Origin: Anaerolineales bacterium UBA2395 | GTDB lineage: Bacteria > Chloroflexota > Anaerolineae > Anaerolineales > Villigracilaceae | NCBI GenBank assembly: GCA_002343775.1 | Contig: DDSH01000023.1 | Span: forward strand, 49,733 to 113,732 | Reading direction: 5' to 3' | Length of the DNA: 64,000 bases | Shown here: positions 48,012 to 56,657 of the stretch, in pieces | Position numbering within the stretch: position 1 is the first letter of the stretch | How the letters are laid out: each line of letters starts with the position of its first letter | Translations under genes and position numbers: made by a program | Notes under the pieces: model-generated | The model's database searches: none | Seen by the model: the letters and a program-made list of their open reading frames with translations, nothing else | What the model was told of the DNA's origin: nothing

Positions 48012-48839
48012 ATGGATATTCGCGCAGGTGTCATCGTTATTGCCTTGTTCTCCATTGTAGGCGCGTATTTTTCGATACGGGCGGCGGTCAAGAACATGCA
48101 GACCGCTCGAAAACTTTCATTTTACAGTTTGCGAAAGCGCCATAACGCCGCTGCCTGGCGGTTGTTGTTCTTTACCATCATCTTGTTGGGGTTCGCCTAC
48201 TGGCTCCCCACAAGCGGAGAGCAGGTGATCTATCGTGTCTTTCCGCCGTCGTTGACGCCGTCTCTGACGCCTACGATCACCCTAACCCCAACCATCACGC
48301 TCACACCCACCATTACCCTTACGCCCACGTTGACGTTAACCCCATCGGTATCCGATACCCCGACGCTGACGACGACCCCCTTCCTGCCGCTTGCCATCGA
48401 AGCCCTGTTCGCGGGTCCCGTCACGCCCAACCCGGACTCGGTTTTTACCGCCATTCAATTCTCCACCGAGTTCGATGGCGTCAACCCGATCAACCCGAAG
48501 ACTGTATTCGAACTTCCCATCACCACCATGTACGGCGGATTCGATTACAACAACACACAACCCGGTGTGCAGTGGACAGCGCTCTGGTACCGCAATGGAC
48601 AATTGGTCTGTTTTGAAACCGAACCGTGGCGGGAGGAGTGGGGGACCGGCGGTATTGGCGGCTACACGGAATGCGCCACTCCCATCGATGGCTGGCAGGC
48701 GGGGCAATACGAGGTGCAGATCTTCATGGGCTACGAGTGGAAGGTGGTCGGTCGCTTCACGGTTTTGGAGAGTCTGATTACGCCTTCCCCGACCGGCACA
48801 CCAGACCTATCCACCCCTTCCGAAACGCCGACACCGTAA
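48012..48839 (+). CDS. Membrane protein with Thr/Pro-rich linker and C-terminal domain
   Basis: Two N-terminal membrane helices (about residues 5-20 and 50-66) are followed by an eight-unit TPTITLTPT/TLTLTP repeat (about 78-112; in DNA a run of near-identical TCACCCTAACCCC-type units from 48262 to 48345). The outside domain then starts near FVPLAIEALFAGPVTPN-type sequence and has conserved WYRNGQLVCFETEPW and WQAGQYEVQIFMGYEWKVVG. Such TPT linkers are typical of Anaerolineae surface proteins. A beta-sandwich domain is likely; function unknown. Confidence 0.65.
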   Translation: MDIRAGVIVIALFSIVGAYFSIRAAVKNMQTARKLSFYSLRKRHNAAAWRLLFFTIILLGFAYWLPTSGEQVIYRVFPPSLTPSLTPTITLTPTITLTPTITLTPTLTLTPSVSDTPTLTTTPFLPLAIEALFAGPVTPNPDSVFTAIQFSTEFDGVNPINPKTVFELPITTMYGGFDYNNTQPGVQWTALWYRNGQLVCFETEPWREEWGTGGIGGYTECATPIDGWQAGQYEVQIFMGYEWKVVGRFTVLESLITPSPTGTPDLSTPSETPTP

Positions 48840-48869
48840 TCAATCATCCGACCTCATACAGGAGCCATT

Positions 48870-49355
48870 ATGACCGAAAAAGCATTCCAGGATTTTTATC
48901 CCGAATACTTCGCCCATTGCTACGGCTGTGGTACGCAGAACGAATTGGGACATCAGATTAAAAGTTATTGGGATGGCGATGAATCAGTCGCACACTTTCA
49001 GCCCCAGCCGTATCACACTGCGGTTCCCGGCTATGTCTATGGCGGTTTGCTTGCCTCTCTGATCGATTGTCACGGCACGGGTACCGCGGCAGCAGCGGGC
49101 TACCGCGCTGAAAACCGCGGCATGGATACAGAACCGCCGCTGCGTTATCTCACCGCTTCACTTCACGTAGATTATCTCAAGCCCACGCCGCTCGGACCAA
49201 CCTTGGAGATTCGCGCGCGGGTAAAGGAAGTGAAAGGGCGCAAGGTAGTGATCGAAGAATGGATTCAGGTGGATGGGGTCGTCACAGTGCGCGGTGAAGT
49301 CGTTGCCGTGCAGGTGCCGGAGGAAATGGTAAAGTCTCTGCTTTCTGGTGAGTAA
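48870..49355 (+). CDS. PaaI-type hotdog thioesterase
   Basis: The 161-residue protein starts with CYGCGTQNELGHQIKSYWDG, the 'C-x-G-C-G' start of a branch of PaaI-like thioesterases. It continues with the helix segment GYVYGGLLASLIDCHGTGTAA and the strand TASLHVDYLKPTPLG. It hydrolyses an acyl-CoA; the substrate is unknown. A terminator follows. It lies 30 bases after the TPT-linker gene and may share its transcript. Confidence 0.82.
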   Translation: MTEKAFQDFYPEYFAHCYGCGTQNELGHQIKSYWDGDESVAHFQPQPYHTAVPGYVYGGLLASLIDCHGTGTAAAAGYRAENRGMDTEPPLRYLTASLHVDYLKPTPLGPTLEIRARVKEVKGRKVVIEEWIQVDGVVTVRGEVVAVQVPEEMVKSLLSGE

Positions 49356-49371
49356 TTCATGCCCAAAAATA

Positions 49372-49404
49372 AAACAACCCGCGAGAGAAACTTGCGGGTT
49401 GTTT
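49372..49404. terminator. Rho-independent terminator
   Basis: An 11-bp stem AAACAACCCGC/GCGGGTTGTTT lies between the PaaI thioesterase gene and the convergent psuG. Confidence 0.85.
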
Positions 49405-49420
49405 GCTTGATTCGACAGTA

Positions 49421-50347
49421 CTATATTGCCCACTCTTTTTTCTTTGTAGACATCTCTTTCGCGATCTCAGCGGCGAGGCGGGCATTGTTGAGCAGCAGCG
49501 CAAGGTTGGCTTTCAGGGATTTGCCCTTCGTCAATTCACTGATGCGGGAAAGCAAAAACGGAGTCAATTCCTGCCCGTGGATTTCCTTCTCCATCGCTTC
49601 GACCGAGGCTTTGGCAATGATCGGTTCCATCTTGGACTTTGGGATGGATTCTGCTTCGGGGATGGGGTTTGTCACGAGGATGCCGCTCTTCATGCCGAGG
49701 TTCCAGTGAGCCTTGGCAAAGTCGGCGACCTCTTTGGGAGAGTCCAACCGGGCGCTGACCTTGAGTCCGCTTTCGCGTGAGTAGAAGGCGGGGAATTCAT
49801 CGGTGCCGTAGCCGACGACGGGTACACCCATCGTTTCGAGATATTCCAGTGTGGCGGGCAGGTCCAATATGGCTTTTGCCCCGGCACAGACGACCACCAT
49901 TGGAATTTCTGCCAGAGAGCGCAGGTCGGTGGAAATGTCGAACGATGATTCTTTGTGGACACCGCCGATACCGCCTGTGGCAAAGACTTTGATGCCTGCC
50001 ATGTGCGCGGCGAACATCGTCCCGGCGACGGTGGTGCCGCCATTCGCTTTTTTGACGATGGCGGTGGCGAAGTCGCGGTGGCTCACTTTCAGCGTGGATT
50101 CGCTTTCAGAAAGCCGTACCAGTTCCTCGTCTGAGAGACCGATGCGAATCTTTCCTTCCAGCAATGCCACGGTGGCAGGCAGCGCGCCATGGTCGCTCAC
50201 TTGTTTTTCCATATCCCGTGCCAATTCCAAATTTTGCGGACGGGGCAGCCCATGCGTGATGACGGTGGATTCGAGGGCAACGATCGGCGCGCCCAAACTG
50301 AGCGCGCGTGAGGTTTCGGGGGAGAGTTGAATGTTGGGATGTTTCAT
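49421..50347 (-). CDS. psuG: Pseudouridine-5'-phosphate glycosidase
   Basis: The 308-residue enzyme contains the family signatures PIVALESTVITHGLPRPQN, GTTVAGTMFAAHMAGIKVF and the following TGGIGGVH, DISTDLRSLAEIPMVVVCAG and VGYGTDEFPAFYS. It splits pseudouridine 5'-phosphate to uracil and ribose 5-phosphate in nucleoside salvage. No psuK kinase is adjacent. Its start overlaps the stop of the SPFH-like gene (ATGA), so it is translated from that operon. Confidence 0.92.
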   Translation of the reverse strand: MKHPNIQLSPETSRALSLGAPIVALESTVITHGLPRPQNLELARDMEKQVSDHGALPATVALLEGKIRIGLSDEELVRLSESESTLKVSHRDFATAIVKKANGGTTVAGTMFAAHMAGIKVFATGGIGGVHKESSFDISTDLRSLAEIPMVVVCAGAKAILDLPATLEYLETMGVPVVGYGTDEFPAFYSRESGLKVSARLDSPKEVADFAKAHWNLGMKSGILVTNPIPEAESIPKSKMEPIIAKASVEAMEKEIHGQELTPFLLSRISELTKGKSLKANLALLLNNARLAAEIAKEMSTKKKEWAI

Positions 50348-51966
50348 GTGTTTTTCTTAATGTAATGGGGTGACAGGTGATGGTTGATGTCTTTGAGCGC
50401 TTTTTCGATCCTTGCCAGTGCTTCCTGCTCTTCGAGTGTGTGCAGGTCTTCTTTTTGGATCAGTTCGCGGGCGGCGATCATCTCGCGGCGGAAGGCTTTG
50501 AGCATTTCTGTTGCGATGGTGTGGGTATCGCGCTTGCTGTTTTGTTGGGCGATCTGCCGCCGCAGGCGTGGAGTGCCGATAACCTCTGGATTGTTATCAA
50601 TTGCTTTTGCCAGTTCGGCAATGTCCTTTTCTGTCAGGCGGACTGCGGAGGTGTTTCGGTCATAATTGAAAATGATGACGCTATTGACCAGTTCGACGAG
50701 AATATCCAATTTTTGCTTTTCCTTCGAGCGCTTGACGGCGCCGCGTTTGCGGGCGTTTTCGCGGGCGAGGTTCCACGCTTGTTTCAGGTTTTCCAGGATG
50801 ATGCCGCTGGGCAGATGCCATGTTCCAATGTCGATCCAATGAATGGCAACGCCGATCTCGGCGGCCTTCTTTTTGAATTCTTCGCTGTAGAACTTAGCCG
50901 TGATCTGGTTGCGCGACATGAAGTTCGGCGGGGTGGCGTTGTTTTGATTCGCCGCCGCTTGAATGCCGGTCATTTCCACGCGTTTTTGCGAGAGAGTTTC
51001 CTCCTCTTTGGAGATGGTGTCCAACTCCTTTTGGCTGATGTTGACGAGGATCTCGCTCAGTGTGCTGGAGGTAATCAGTTTCTCGATCTCGTAAATGACC
51101 AGCGGGATGACGCTGGTGTCCCAGGGAAAGGTCACGCCGGATACCGTGGAGGGCGGCGGTGTGATGATGGTCTGTTTGTAGACCAGGTCTTTGACGGCTT
51201 GCTCATCGAAGGAGTAGGGGTTGCTTTCGGGATGATCTTGCTGCATCTGTCGATCTCGAAGAATGCTGAAGATGAGTTTGATCTCCTGCGCTTCGATCGG
51301 GATGCCGTCTTTGGTGCGCGATTTGACCGACAGCCCGCTGACGAATTGGTCGCGCAGGTTGATGGCAGCGTATTCGCGCTTGCCAACTTCGTCATCTTTG
51401 CCGATCTCACGGATGCGTTCGAAGCGTCCGATATGCCACGGTTCGCTGCGGGCATGGATGACCTCGGGTTCACCGTCCAATTTTTCCAACAACGCGGCGC
51501 TGCCGAGATTGACCTTGATCTGCCCCGGTCCGCCGACAAGGATGATGGGGGAGCGTTCGTCTTTTTCGGAGATGCGCCCTTCGTTGATGGTAATGGTCTC
51601 GTGTTCGCCGCCAAAAGCGACTTCTTCGATGAATTGCTCCGCCAGGGTCTGGTCGTGCAGTTCGAAGATGTCGTCGAGATAATGCGCCGCCTTGGATTTT
51701 GCCATGCTATACGCCACCGCGATCAGCGGGATATATTTCAGAAAACTCATGATGGTAATGAGGATGCGATTTATGGGGAAAGATGTCTCGTCCACTGGGT
51801 TTTCCACGGGGTAGATCGTCAGCGCCCAGGTGATGCCGCTCAGCACCAACCAGGCTGCCATTCCGGCAAACGTACGCACGTTGTTCCTCGTGCGCACGCT
51901 CGCATCTGACAACCCGAAGAGCAAGGTGGCGAAGTTGTCCCGGCGGCGAACAGGTTTCCGCTTCAT
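50344..51966 (-). CDS. SPFH/band-7-like membrane protein (second of a pair)
   Basis: The 540-residue protein has two N-terminal helices (about 33-52 and 72-88), a beta-rich middle (about 140-290, GGPGQIKVNLGSAALLEKL), then a helical part with an SPFH-like strand-helix order (FKKKAAEIGVAIHWIDIGTW matches the 'G-x-x-V-x-x-V-x-I' step at the end of the SPFH domain) and a long charged C-terminus. The call rests on similarity in plan with its neighbour at 51963. Start overlaps the neighbour's stop (ATGA). Likely a membrane scaffold; function unknown. Confidence 0.6.
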   Translation of the reverse strand: MKRKPVRRRDNFATLLFGLSDASVRTRNNVRTFAGMAAWLVLSGITWALTIYPVENPVDETSFPINRILITIMSFLKYIPLIAVAYSMAKSKAAHYLDDIFELHDQTLAEQFIEEVAFGGEHETITINEGRISEKDERSPIILVGGPGQIKVNLGSAALLEKLDGEPEVIHARSEPWHIGRFERIREIGKDDEVGKREYAAINLRDQFVSGLSVKSRTKDGIPIEAQEIKLIFSILRDRQMQQDHPESNPYSFDEQAVKDLVYKQTIITPPPSTVSGVTFPWDTSVIPLVIYEIEKLITSSTLSEILVNISQKELDTISKEEETLSQKRVEMTGIQAAANQNNATPPNFMSRNQITAKFYSEEFKKKAAEIGVAIHWIDIGTWHLPSGIILENLKQAWNLARENARKRGAVKRSKEKQKLDILVELVNSVIIFNYDRNTSAVRLTEKDIAELAKAIDNNPEVIGTPRLRRQIAQQNSKRDTHTIATEMLKAFRREMIAARELIQKEDLHTLEEQEALARIEKALKDINHHLSPHYIKKNT

Positions 51967-53363
51967 TGGCGGTTCGGCTCCTGTTGGCTATCCAACAACC
52001 ATTTCCAGATCTCATCCAGCCGTTTGATCTCCTGCTCCATGTCGTTATTGGCGCGGCTTTCATCAAGCAGGGTCTCCCGCAAGGGCTGGATCAGGTTTTG
52101 GAGCGTGCTGAATTCATCCTGAACCGGCTGGATGGGATTCTCGAAGTTTTTGGCGGCGAGCTGTGCGAACCGCTTCGTGCTTTCGTTGCGGGCGATCTTC
52201 TCGTTTAGTTTTTCATCCTCTTTGAGGAGGTCTTCCTCTTTTTTGGCGATCTTGAGCCATTCGCCGCTCCACTGTTTAATGGTTTGTTCCTCCAGCGCCG
52301 GGTCATACATGACGTTGTGAATGCGAACTTCCATGATCTCGATTCCCCGCAGTTTCAATTGCAGGAACTCAAGGCTGTCGAGCGCCTCGCCGGTCTTGTT
52401 GCCGATATCGTCCAGCGCGCTGACCATCTGCGATTTCATGCGCTGGTTCAACATCTCTTCGATGATTTGCAGACCATTGTCTTTGCTGGGGGAGAACAGG
52501 TCCTCCAGCTTGAACTTGCGGATGTACTCCCGCCAGACGTTGACCACAAGATGCGCTGGGAATTTATTCCATTCCATGCGATCTTTTTTGTTATTCAGCT
52601 TGCCAAGTTCGATCACTTCGCGTGTGACTGCGTTTCGTACGGCGGTGGCGTCGAAACCGTAATGCGATGTCACGCCGCTTTCCGTTGGTCTGAGCCTGGG
52701 CGGTCTCTTGATGCGGAATTTGATGCTGATGGTGGGCGAAACCTCGAACCCGTCGCGTGTCAGCCCTGCCGTTTCCTGCCGGCGCTTTTCCAACTCGTTG
52801 TAGAGTTTGGGATTTGAAATGGGAACCGGGTTGAGGAATGGCTGGTCGGTCGCCAGCGGACCGATGTATTGCCATTGTGCGCGCAAATCCACGCCCAGGT
52901 CTCCCGCGATGTACTCGTTGTTGTTGGTAAATTTTACGCCGGGTCCGGCTGTGCCTTTGATCTCGGTATCCGTCCGCAGCACAACCGCGCTGGCAGTATC
53001 CAGCACGATGACACCGGGACCACGCTTTTCCTCTTCGCCGGGATGTTTGATGACGCGCCCGTTCTTAACGAAGAGGGTCGGTCCGCGTTCGCCTGATTCG
53101 AATATCTGCACTCGTGAGTAGATTTCCTGCCGGTCTTCGGGGTTTTGGATGGGAAGCACAAATTGAGAGAAGAAGTAGATCAGCCGATCGAGCAGGATGT
53201 AAGCGAAGATCAGGTCGAAGATGAACAGTCCAACGCTGACGTACGGGCTGAAGCCGATCTCGAACCACCAAACCACCCCATGCCAGAGCAATGTCGTAAA
53301 AATGACCACGCCATAGGGTGTCATCAAAAATGAGCCGAACGCCGACGATGCTCTGCGGAACAT
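51963..53363 (-). CDS. SPFH/band-7-like membrane protein (first of a pair)
   Basis: 466 residues. Two N-terminal helices (about 17-35 and 42-63), then an SPFH-type region: GPGVIVLDTASAVVLRTDTE, GPGVKFTNNNEYIAGDLGVD, GFEVSPTISIKFRIK, and AVTREVIELGKLNN to LQLKLRGIEIMEVRIHNVMY. The step from the helical part to 'GIEIMEVRIHNV' is the conserved SPFH ending. A coiled-coil tail (KKEEDLLKEDEKLNEKIAR) follows. It forms an operon with 50344 and psuG. SPFH proteins assemble into membrane rings; cargo or partner is unknown. Confidence 0.7.
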   Translation of the reverse strand: MFRRASSAFGSFLMTPYGVVIFTTLLWHGVVWWFEIGFSPYVSVGLFIFDLIFAYILLDRLIYFFSQFVLPIQNPEDRQEIYSRVQIFESGERGPTLFVKNGRVIKHPGEEEKRGPGVIVLDTASAVVLRTDTEIKGTAGPGVKFTNNNEYIAGDLGVDLRAQWQYIGPLATDQPFLNPVPISNPKLYNELEKRRQETAGLTRDGFEVSPTISIKFRIKRPPRLRPTESGVTSHYGFDATAVRNAVTREVIELGKLNNKKDRMEWNKFPAHLVVNVWREYIRKFKLEDLFSPSKDNGLQIIEEMLNQRMKSQMVSALDDIGNKTGEALDSLEFLQLKLRGIEIMEVRIHNVMYDPALEEQTIKQWSGEWLKIAKKEEDLLKEDEKLNEKIARNESTKRFAQLAAKNFENPIQPVQDEFSTLQNLIQPLRETLLDESRANNDMEQEIKRLDEIWKWLLDSQQEPNRQ

Positions 53364-53420
53364 GGATGGATTCTAAATCAAAAGTGTGGATTTCGACAGT
53401 CGAATTGGTAGAATTGGCAT

Positions 53421-54077
53421 ATGCTTGTAACCGAATTTCACTGCCATACGAACGCTTCGAAAGACTCGCTTACCCGCCCGGAGGATTTGGTCAGGGCGGC
53501 GCGGAAAAAGGGCCTGGACCGGCTCATCATCACCGACCACAATTCCATTGCCGGTGCGGTGGCGGCTCAAGCATTGGACCCGGAATTGGTCATCGTTGGA
53601 GAGGAGATCATGACCACCCGGGGAGAAATCCTCGCCGCCTATGTGACCGAGGAAATCCCCGCCGGGCTGTCGCCGATGGAGACGATCCAACGCTTGAAGG
53701 GACAAGGCGCATTCATCAGCGTGTCGCATCCGTTCGACGAATGGCGAAAAGGCGCCTGGAAGGAATCTGACCTGTTGGAGATCATTCCTTATGTGGATGC
53801 GATCGAAGTCTTCAACTCACGCTGCATGGACCCGCAGTTCAACGTCCGCGCGCAGGCATTTGCGGAGAAATACAATCTGCCAGGCACAGTCGGCTCGGAT
53901 GCTCATGCCATCTTCGAACTGGGGAAATCTGTGGTGTTGTTGGACCCGTTCCAAAGTCCAGATGAGATGCGGGAGGGGATACGGCATGCAAAATATCGGA
54001 TGAAGTTATCTCCGTGGTGGGTGCATTTTGTCTCAACGTATGCCAAACACAAAAAGAAATTGGCGGTGGGGGTGTGA
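53421..54077 (+). CDS. PHP-domain metal-dependent phosphoesterase
   Basis: The 218-residue protein shows the PHP motifs in order: EFHCHTNASKDS, ITDHNSIAGAV, IVGEEIMTTRGEIL, ISVSHPFDEWRKGAW and the last metal His in GTVGSDAHAIFELG. The family hydrolyses phosphate esters with a trinuclear metal site; stand-alone members are nucleases or nucleotide phosphatases. The substrate cannot be decided. It lies between two minus-strand genes and is alone. Confidence 0.88.
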   Translation: MLVTEFHCHTNASKDSLTRPEDLVRAARKKGLDRLIITDHNSIAGAVAAQALDPELVIVGEEIMTTRGEILAAYVTEEIPAGLSPMETIQRLKGQGAFISVSHPFDEWRKGAWKESDLLEIIPYVDAIEVFNSRCMDPQFNVRAQAFAEKYNLPGTVGSDAHAIFELGKSVVLLDPFQSPDEMREGIRHAKYRMKLSPWWVHFVSTYAKHKKKLAVGV

Positions 54078-54087
54078 TACATCGCCC

Positions 54088-55323
54088 CTACGATTCAACG
54101 GGGATAAATCGCTCCTGCCTGCCAAGACGTAGATGCAGCGCATAGAATGCCGTTGCAGCGACGGCACATAAAATACCACCGATATACCAAAGCAGGTTGG
54201 GGTTGAGATTATCGAGGATGAGACCGGCAAGCATGGGCGCAAAGGTGGAGGGCAGCAACCATGTCAGCCCGAAGATCGCCATGTAGCGACCCCGCATTTC
54301 GACCGGGGCGAAGTTGGCGGCGAGGGTCTGGCTGGTGGGCATGATGAGCATTTCACCAATGGTGATGACCACAATGGCAGACATGAACAACCAATATGCC
54401 GAAACGAACCCAAACATACCGAAACCAAGCATATAAAAGAGCGTGCCGACTGCCATGATAACGAAGGGCGGTTTATCTTTGATGTTGCGCGAAACCCAGA
54501 ATTGAAAGAGGATGACCGTGATGGCGCTGGTGGTCATTAGGAAACCATAGCCTTGCGGGTCGATGCTGTGATTGTCGCGTAAATAGACCGAAAGCGAGTT
54601 GTACATTTGTTGATAGACCGCGCCCATCAAAATGGCGGCGACAATGAATGCCATGAAAGCAAGGTCTTTGAGAACAATGCCATACCCGGCGATGGTCTGC
54701 CAGATGGACTCATGTTCCTTGTGTTCTTCTTCGTGGTGCTCCGGTTTGGTCTCCGGCATGGACGTGTAGAAGATAACTGCCACAATGCAGCTGACGATGG
54801 CGTCAATGATGAATAAAAGCATGAAGGAGCGGCTGGCAAGGAAGCCGCCGATGCTTGGTCCGATGATCCATGCCAGGTTGCGGACGACGCGCATCAACCC
54901 GAAGCCTTCTTGTCGTTGCTTTTCGGTAAGGATGTCTGCCATCATCGCTTGATGGGCGGGACCGGAGACATCCGAGAGCAAGCCGATGAACGCTGCCAGC
55001 GGAAATAAAACCGCCAGTGAGTTGACCAGCCCCAAGGTCAGGGTGCTAAGCGCGGAGAAGACCAAGCCGAAGAGGATCAGCTTTCTACGCCCGAAGCGGT
55101 CGGTCAGTGCGCCGCCGACCATGTTCCCTACGATGCCAAAGATGGAAAATGTGGCAAGCACCATGCCCGCTTGTGTCATGCCGACATTGAATTTATCCGT
55201 GATGTAAAGCGAGAAGAAGGGAAATAGTAACGTACCGCCGACGCTGTCGATGAAGAAGGTCAGGACGATGATCCAGAAGCGGCGGGGGAACTCGTGATAA
55301 AGTTTTTTGAGACGGGTAAACAT
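54088..55323 (-). CDS. MFS transporter (drug/solute efflux type)
   Basis: About 12 membrane helices with the MFS loop GGALTDRFGRRKLILFG between helices 2 and 3 and a similar break between the halves. The central loop has a His/Glu stretch (PETKPEHHEEEHKEHES). Sequence features of the DHA1 group (SLYITDKFNVGMTQAG) suggest efflux of small molecules, but substrate is unknown. ATG 55323 is used: GGAGG lies only one base before it, so spacing is poor, and the TTG at 55356 is the alternative. It runs against the PHP gene and abuts the SCO1 gene upstream. Confidence 0.85.
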   Translation of the reverse strand: MFTRLKKLYHEFPRRFWIIVLTFFIDSVGGTLLFPFFSLYITDKFNVGMTQAGMVLATFSIFGIVGNMVGGALTDRFGRRKLILFGLVFSALSTLTLGLVNSLAVLFPLAAFIGLLSDVSGPAHQAMMADILTEKQRQEGFGLMRVVRNLAWIIGPSIGGFLASRSFMLLFIIDAIVSCIVAVIFYTSMPETKPEHHEEEHKEHESIWQTIAGYGIVLKDLAFMAFIVAAILMGAVYQQMYNSLSVYLRDNHSIDPQGYGFLMTTSAITVILFQFWVSRNIKDKPPFVIMAVGTLFYMLGFGMFGFVSAYWLFMSAIVVITIGEMLIMPTSQTLAANFAPVEMRGRYMAIFGLTWLLPSTFAPMLAGLILDNLNPNLLWYIGGILCAVAATAFYALHLRLGRQERFIPVES

Positions 55324-55366
55324 GCCTCCAATGATAGCACGTTTGTTCTGATTCAACGCAGGGAAA

Positions 55367-56431
55367 TTACGGGGATGGCGTACTCGTTACGAGCGGGGCA
55401 AGCGGCGTTGCAGTCGCGAGAGTCGCTTGCGGGGTCAGGGTCATGAATCCGTGTTGATAGTTCAACTGGTTGACATCCCATGTCGTTTGAACATACGAAA
55501 GAATGAATTCGATCTCCCAATCTGCCAGTTTGGATTTGAAGGCAGGCATGTGGATGGGTTTGTCGAGATTGCGCCCCTCTTTGATGATGGTTAGCAATTC
55601 GGTCTGCGGATACGTCCACGCATCACCCTGACCGTTGAGCGGGGGCGCCAGACGGGAGCCATCAGCCAGTTCGACCTGGTACTGCGGGTTGCCCGCCATA
55701 TCCAAACCGTGGCATTGAGCGCAATGATGTTCATAAAGCCACTGTCCGCTTTGCACATGCGCCGGGACGAGAGTCACCGCGCACACGACTGGCGTGTAGG
55801 TGGCGCCCGCCAGAATCTGCGCGCTGATGAGGATGTCGTGAGCGATGAGGTAACGCAAGTCCGCGCTCATGTTTGTGGACGGTGTGCCATGCTCCCAGTT
55901 CATCACGTAGTAGCCGTCACGGTCGAGCACCATTGTGAAAGCCGAATGACTGACATTGTAATTTCCGTTTTCGTCCGGCGGCTCGATGGTGTACTTCGCG
56001 CCGAAGGTGTTCACCATCCAGTCGATCTCTTCACGCGTGCCGGTCGCACCGATGAAGTCATCGCGGAACATCCTCACATAGCGACTGAGCGTTTCCGGCG
56101 TATCACGAGCCGGGTCAACAGAGACAAAAATGACTTGCACCTGAGCCGCTTCCTCCGGGGTGAGTTCGCCCATTGCCAGTTTGATATTCGCCAGTGAAGT
56201 GGGACAGACATCGGGACAATAGGTGTAGCCGAAATACAACAAGACGATCTTGCCTTTGAAATCGCTGATGCGGACGGGACCATTCACCGAGCGCAGCATG
56301 GTCTCCGGCGCTTTGACCGGCTCGGGCAAAATATAGCCATTGAATTTGTGGGTTCCAAAATATCGGAAACCAAATAACGCGATTGAGAACGCGAGCAGAA
56401 TACCGCCTAAGATGACAAATCCACGTTTCAT
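55367..56431 (-). CDS. SCO1/SenC copper-chaperone domain fused to cytochrome c
   Basis: A membrane helix at residues 6-24 anchors the protein. Residues 45-190 form an SCO1/SenC domain with the Cu-binding YCPDVCPTSLANIK and the later His in VSHSAFTMVLDRDG. A linker leads to a c-type cytochrome domain with the haem site HHCAQCHGLDMAG and a Met in IHMPAFKSKLADWE. SCO1 assembles the CuA site of cytochrome oxidase; the haem domain would supply electrons or sense redox state. The two parts are usually separate proteins. It ends in a TPLAPLVTSTPSP tail. No cox gene is adjacent. Confidence 0.85.
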   Translation of the reverse strand: MKRGFVILGGILLAFSIALFGFRYFGTHKFNGYILPEPVKAPETMLRSVNGPVRISDFKGKIVLLYFGYTYCPDVCPTSLANIKLAMGELTPEEAAQVQVIFVSVDPARDTPETLSRYVRMFRDDFIGATGTREEIDWMVNTFGAKYTIEPPDENGNYNVSHSAFTMVLDRDGYYVMNWEHGTPSTNMSADLRYLIAHDILISAQILAGATYTPVVCAVTLVPAHVQSGQWLYEHHCAQCHGLDMAGNPQYQVELADGSRLAPPLNGQGDAWTYPQTELLTIIKEGRNLDKPIHMPAFKSKLADWEIEFILSYVQTTWDVNQLNYQHGFMTLTPQATLATATPLAPLVTSTPSP

Positions 56432-56657
56432 GAGGAAAACTCCATGCCGTGGTTATACAGCGTACGCGGAAATCTTTCTTTGCGCTGGCGCAACCTTGAA
56501 TTCTATGGGTGGGAGGCGGTGAATCCGCAAGCAAACGGGGATATAGGATAGTCGAAGGACCGTCGAAGGATTGCCAAATCGGGGATGGTCAGGAAACTTC
56601 GTATAGGCAGCGGGTTGCTTTCGACTCTAGGCATGGAGGTGTATTTATAAATGAGTG

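Noticed and set aside
48255..48350. A CRISPR-like or minisatellite array
   Set aside because: The repeats are short degenerate coding units of a Thr/Pro linker inside an open frame, without spacers.
50377..51909. A 510-codon open frame on the plus strand
   Set aside because: It is exactly antisense to the SPFH-like gene, has a protein composition typical of shadow frames (Asp/Phe/Ala runs) and no domain. The minus strand has overlaps and ribosome-site logic that fit.
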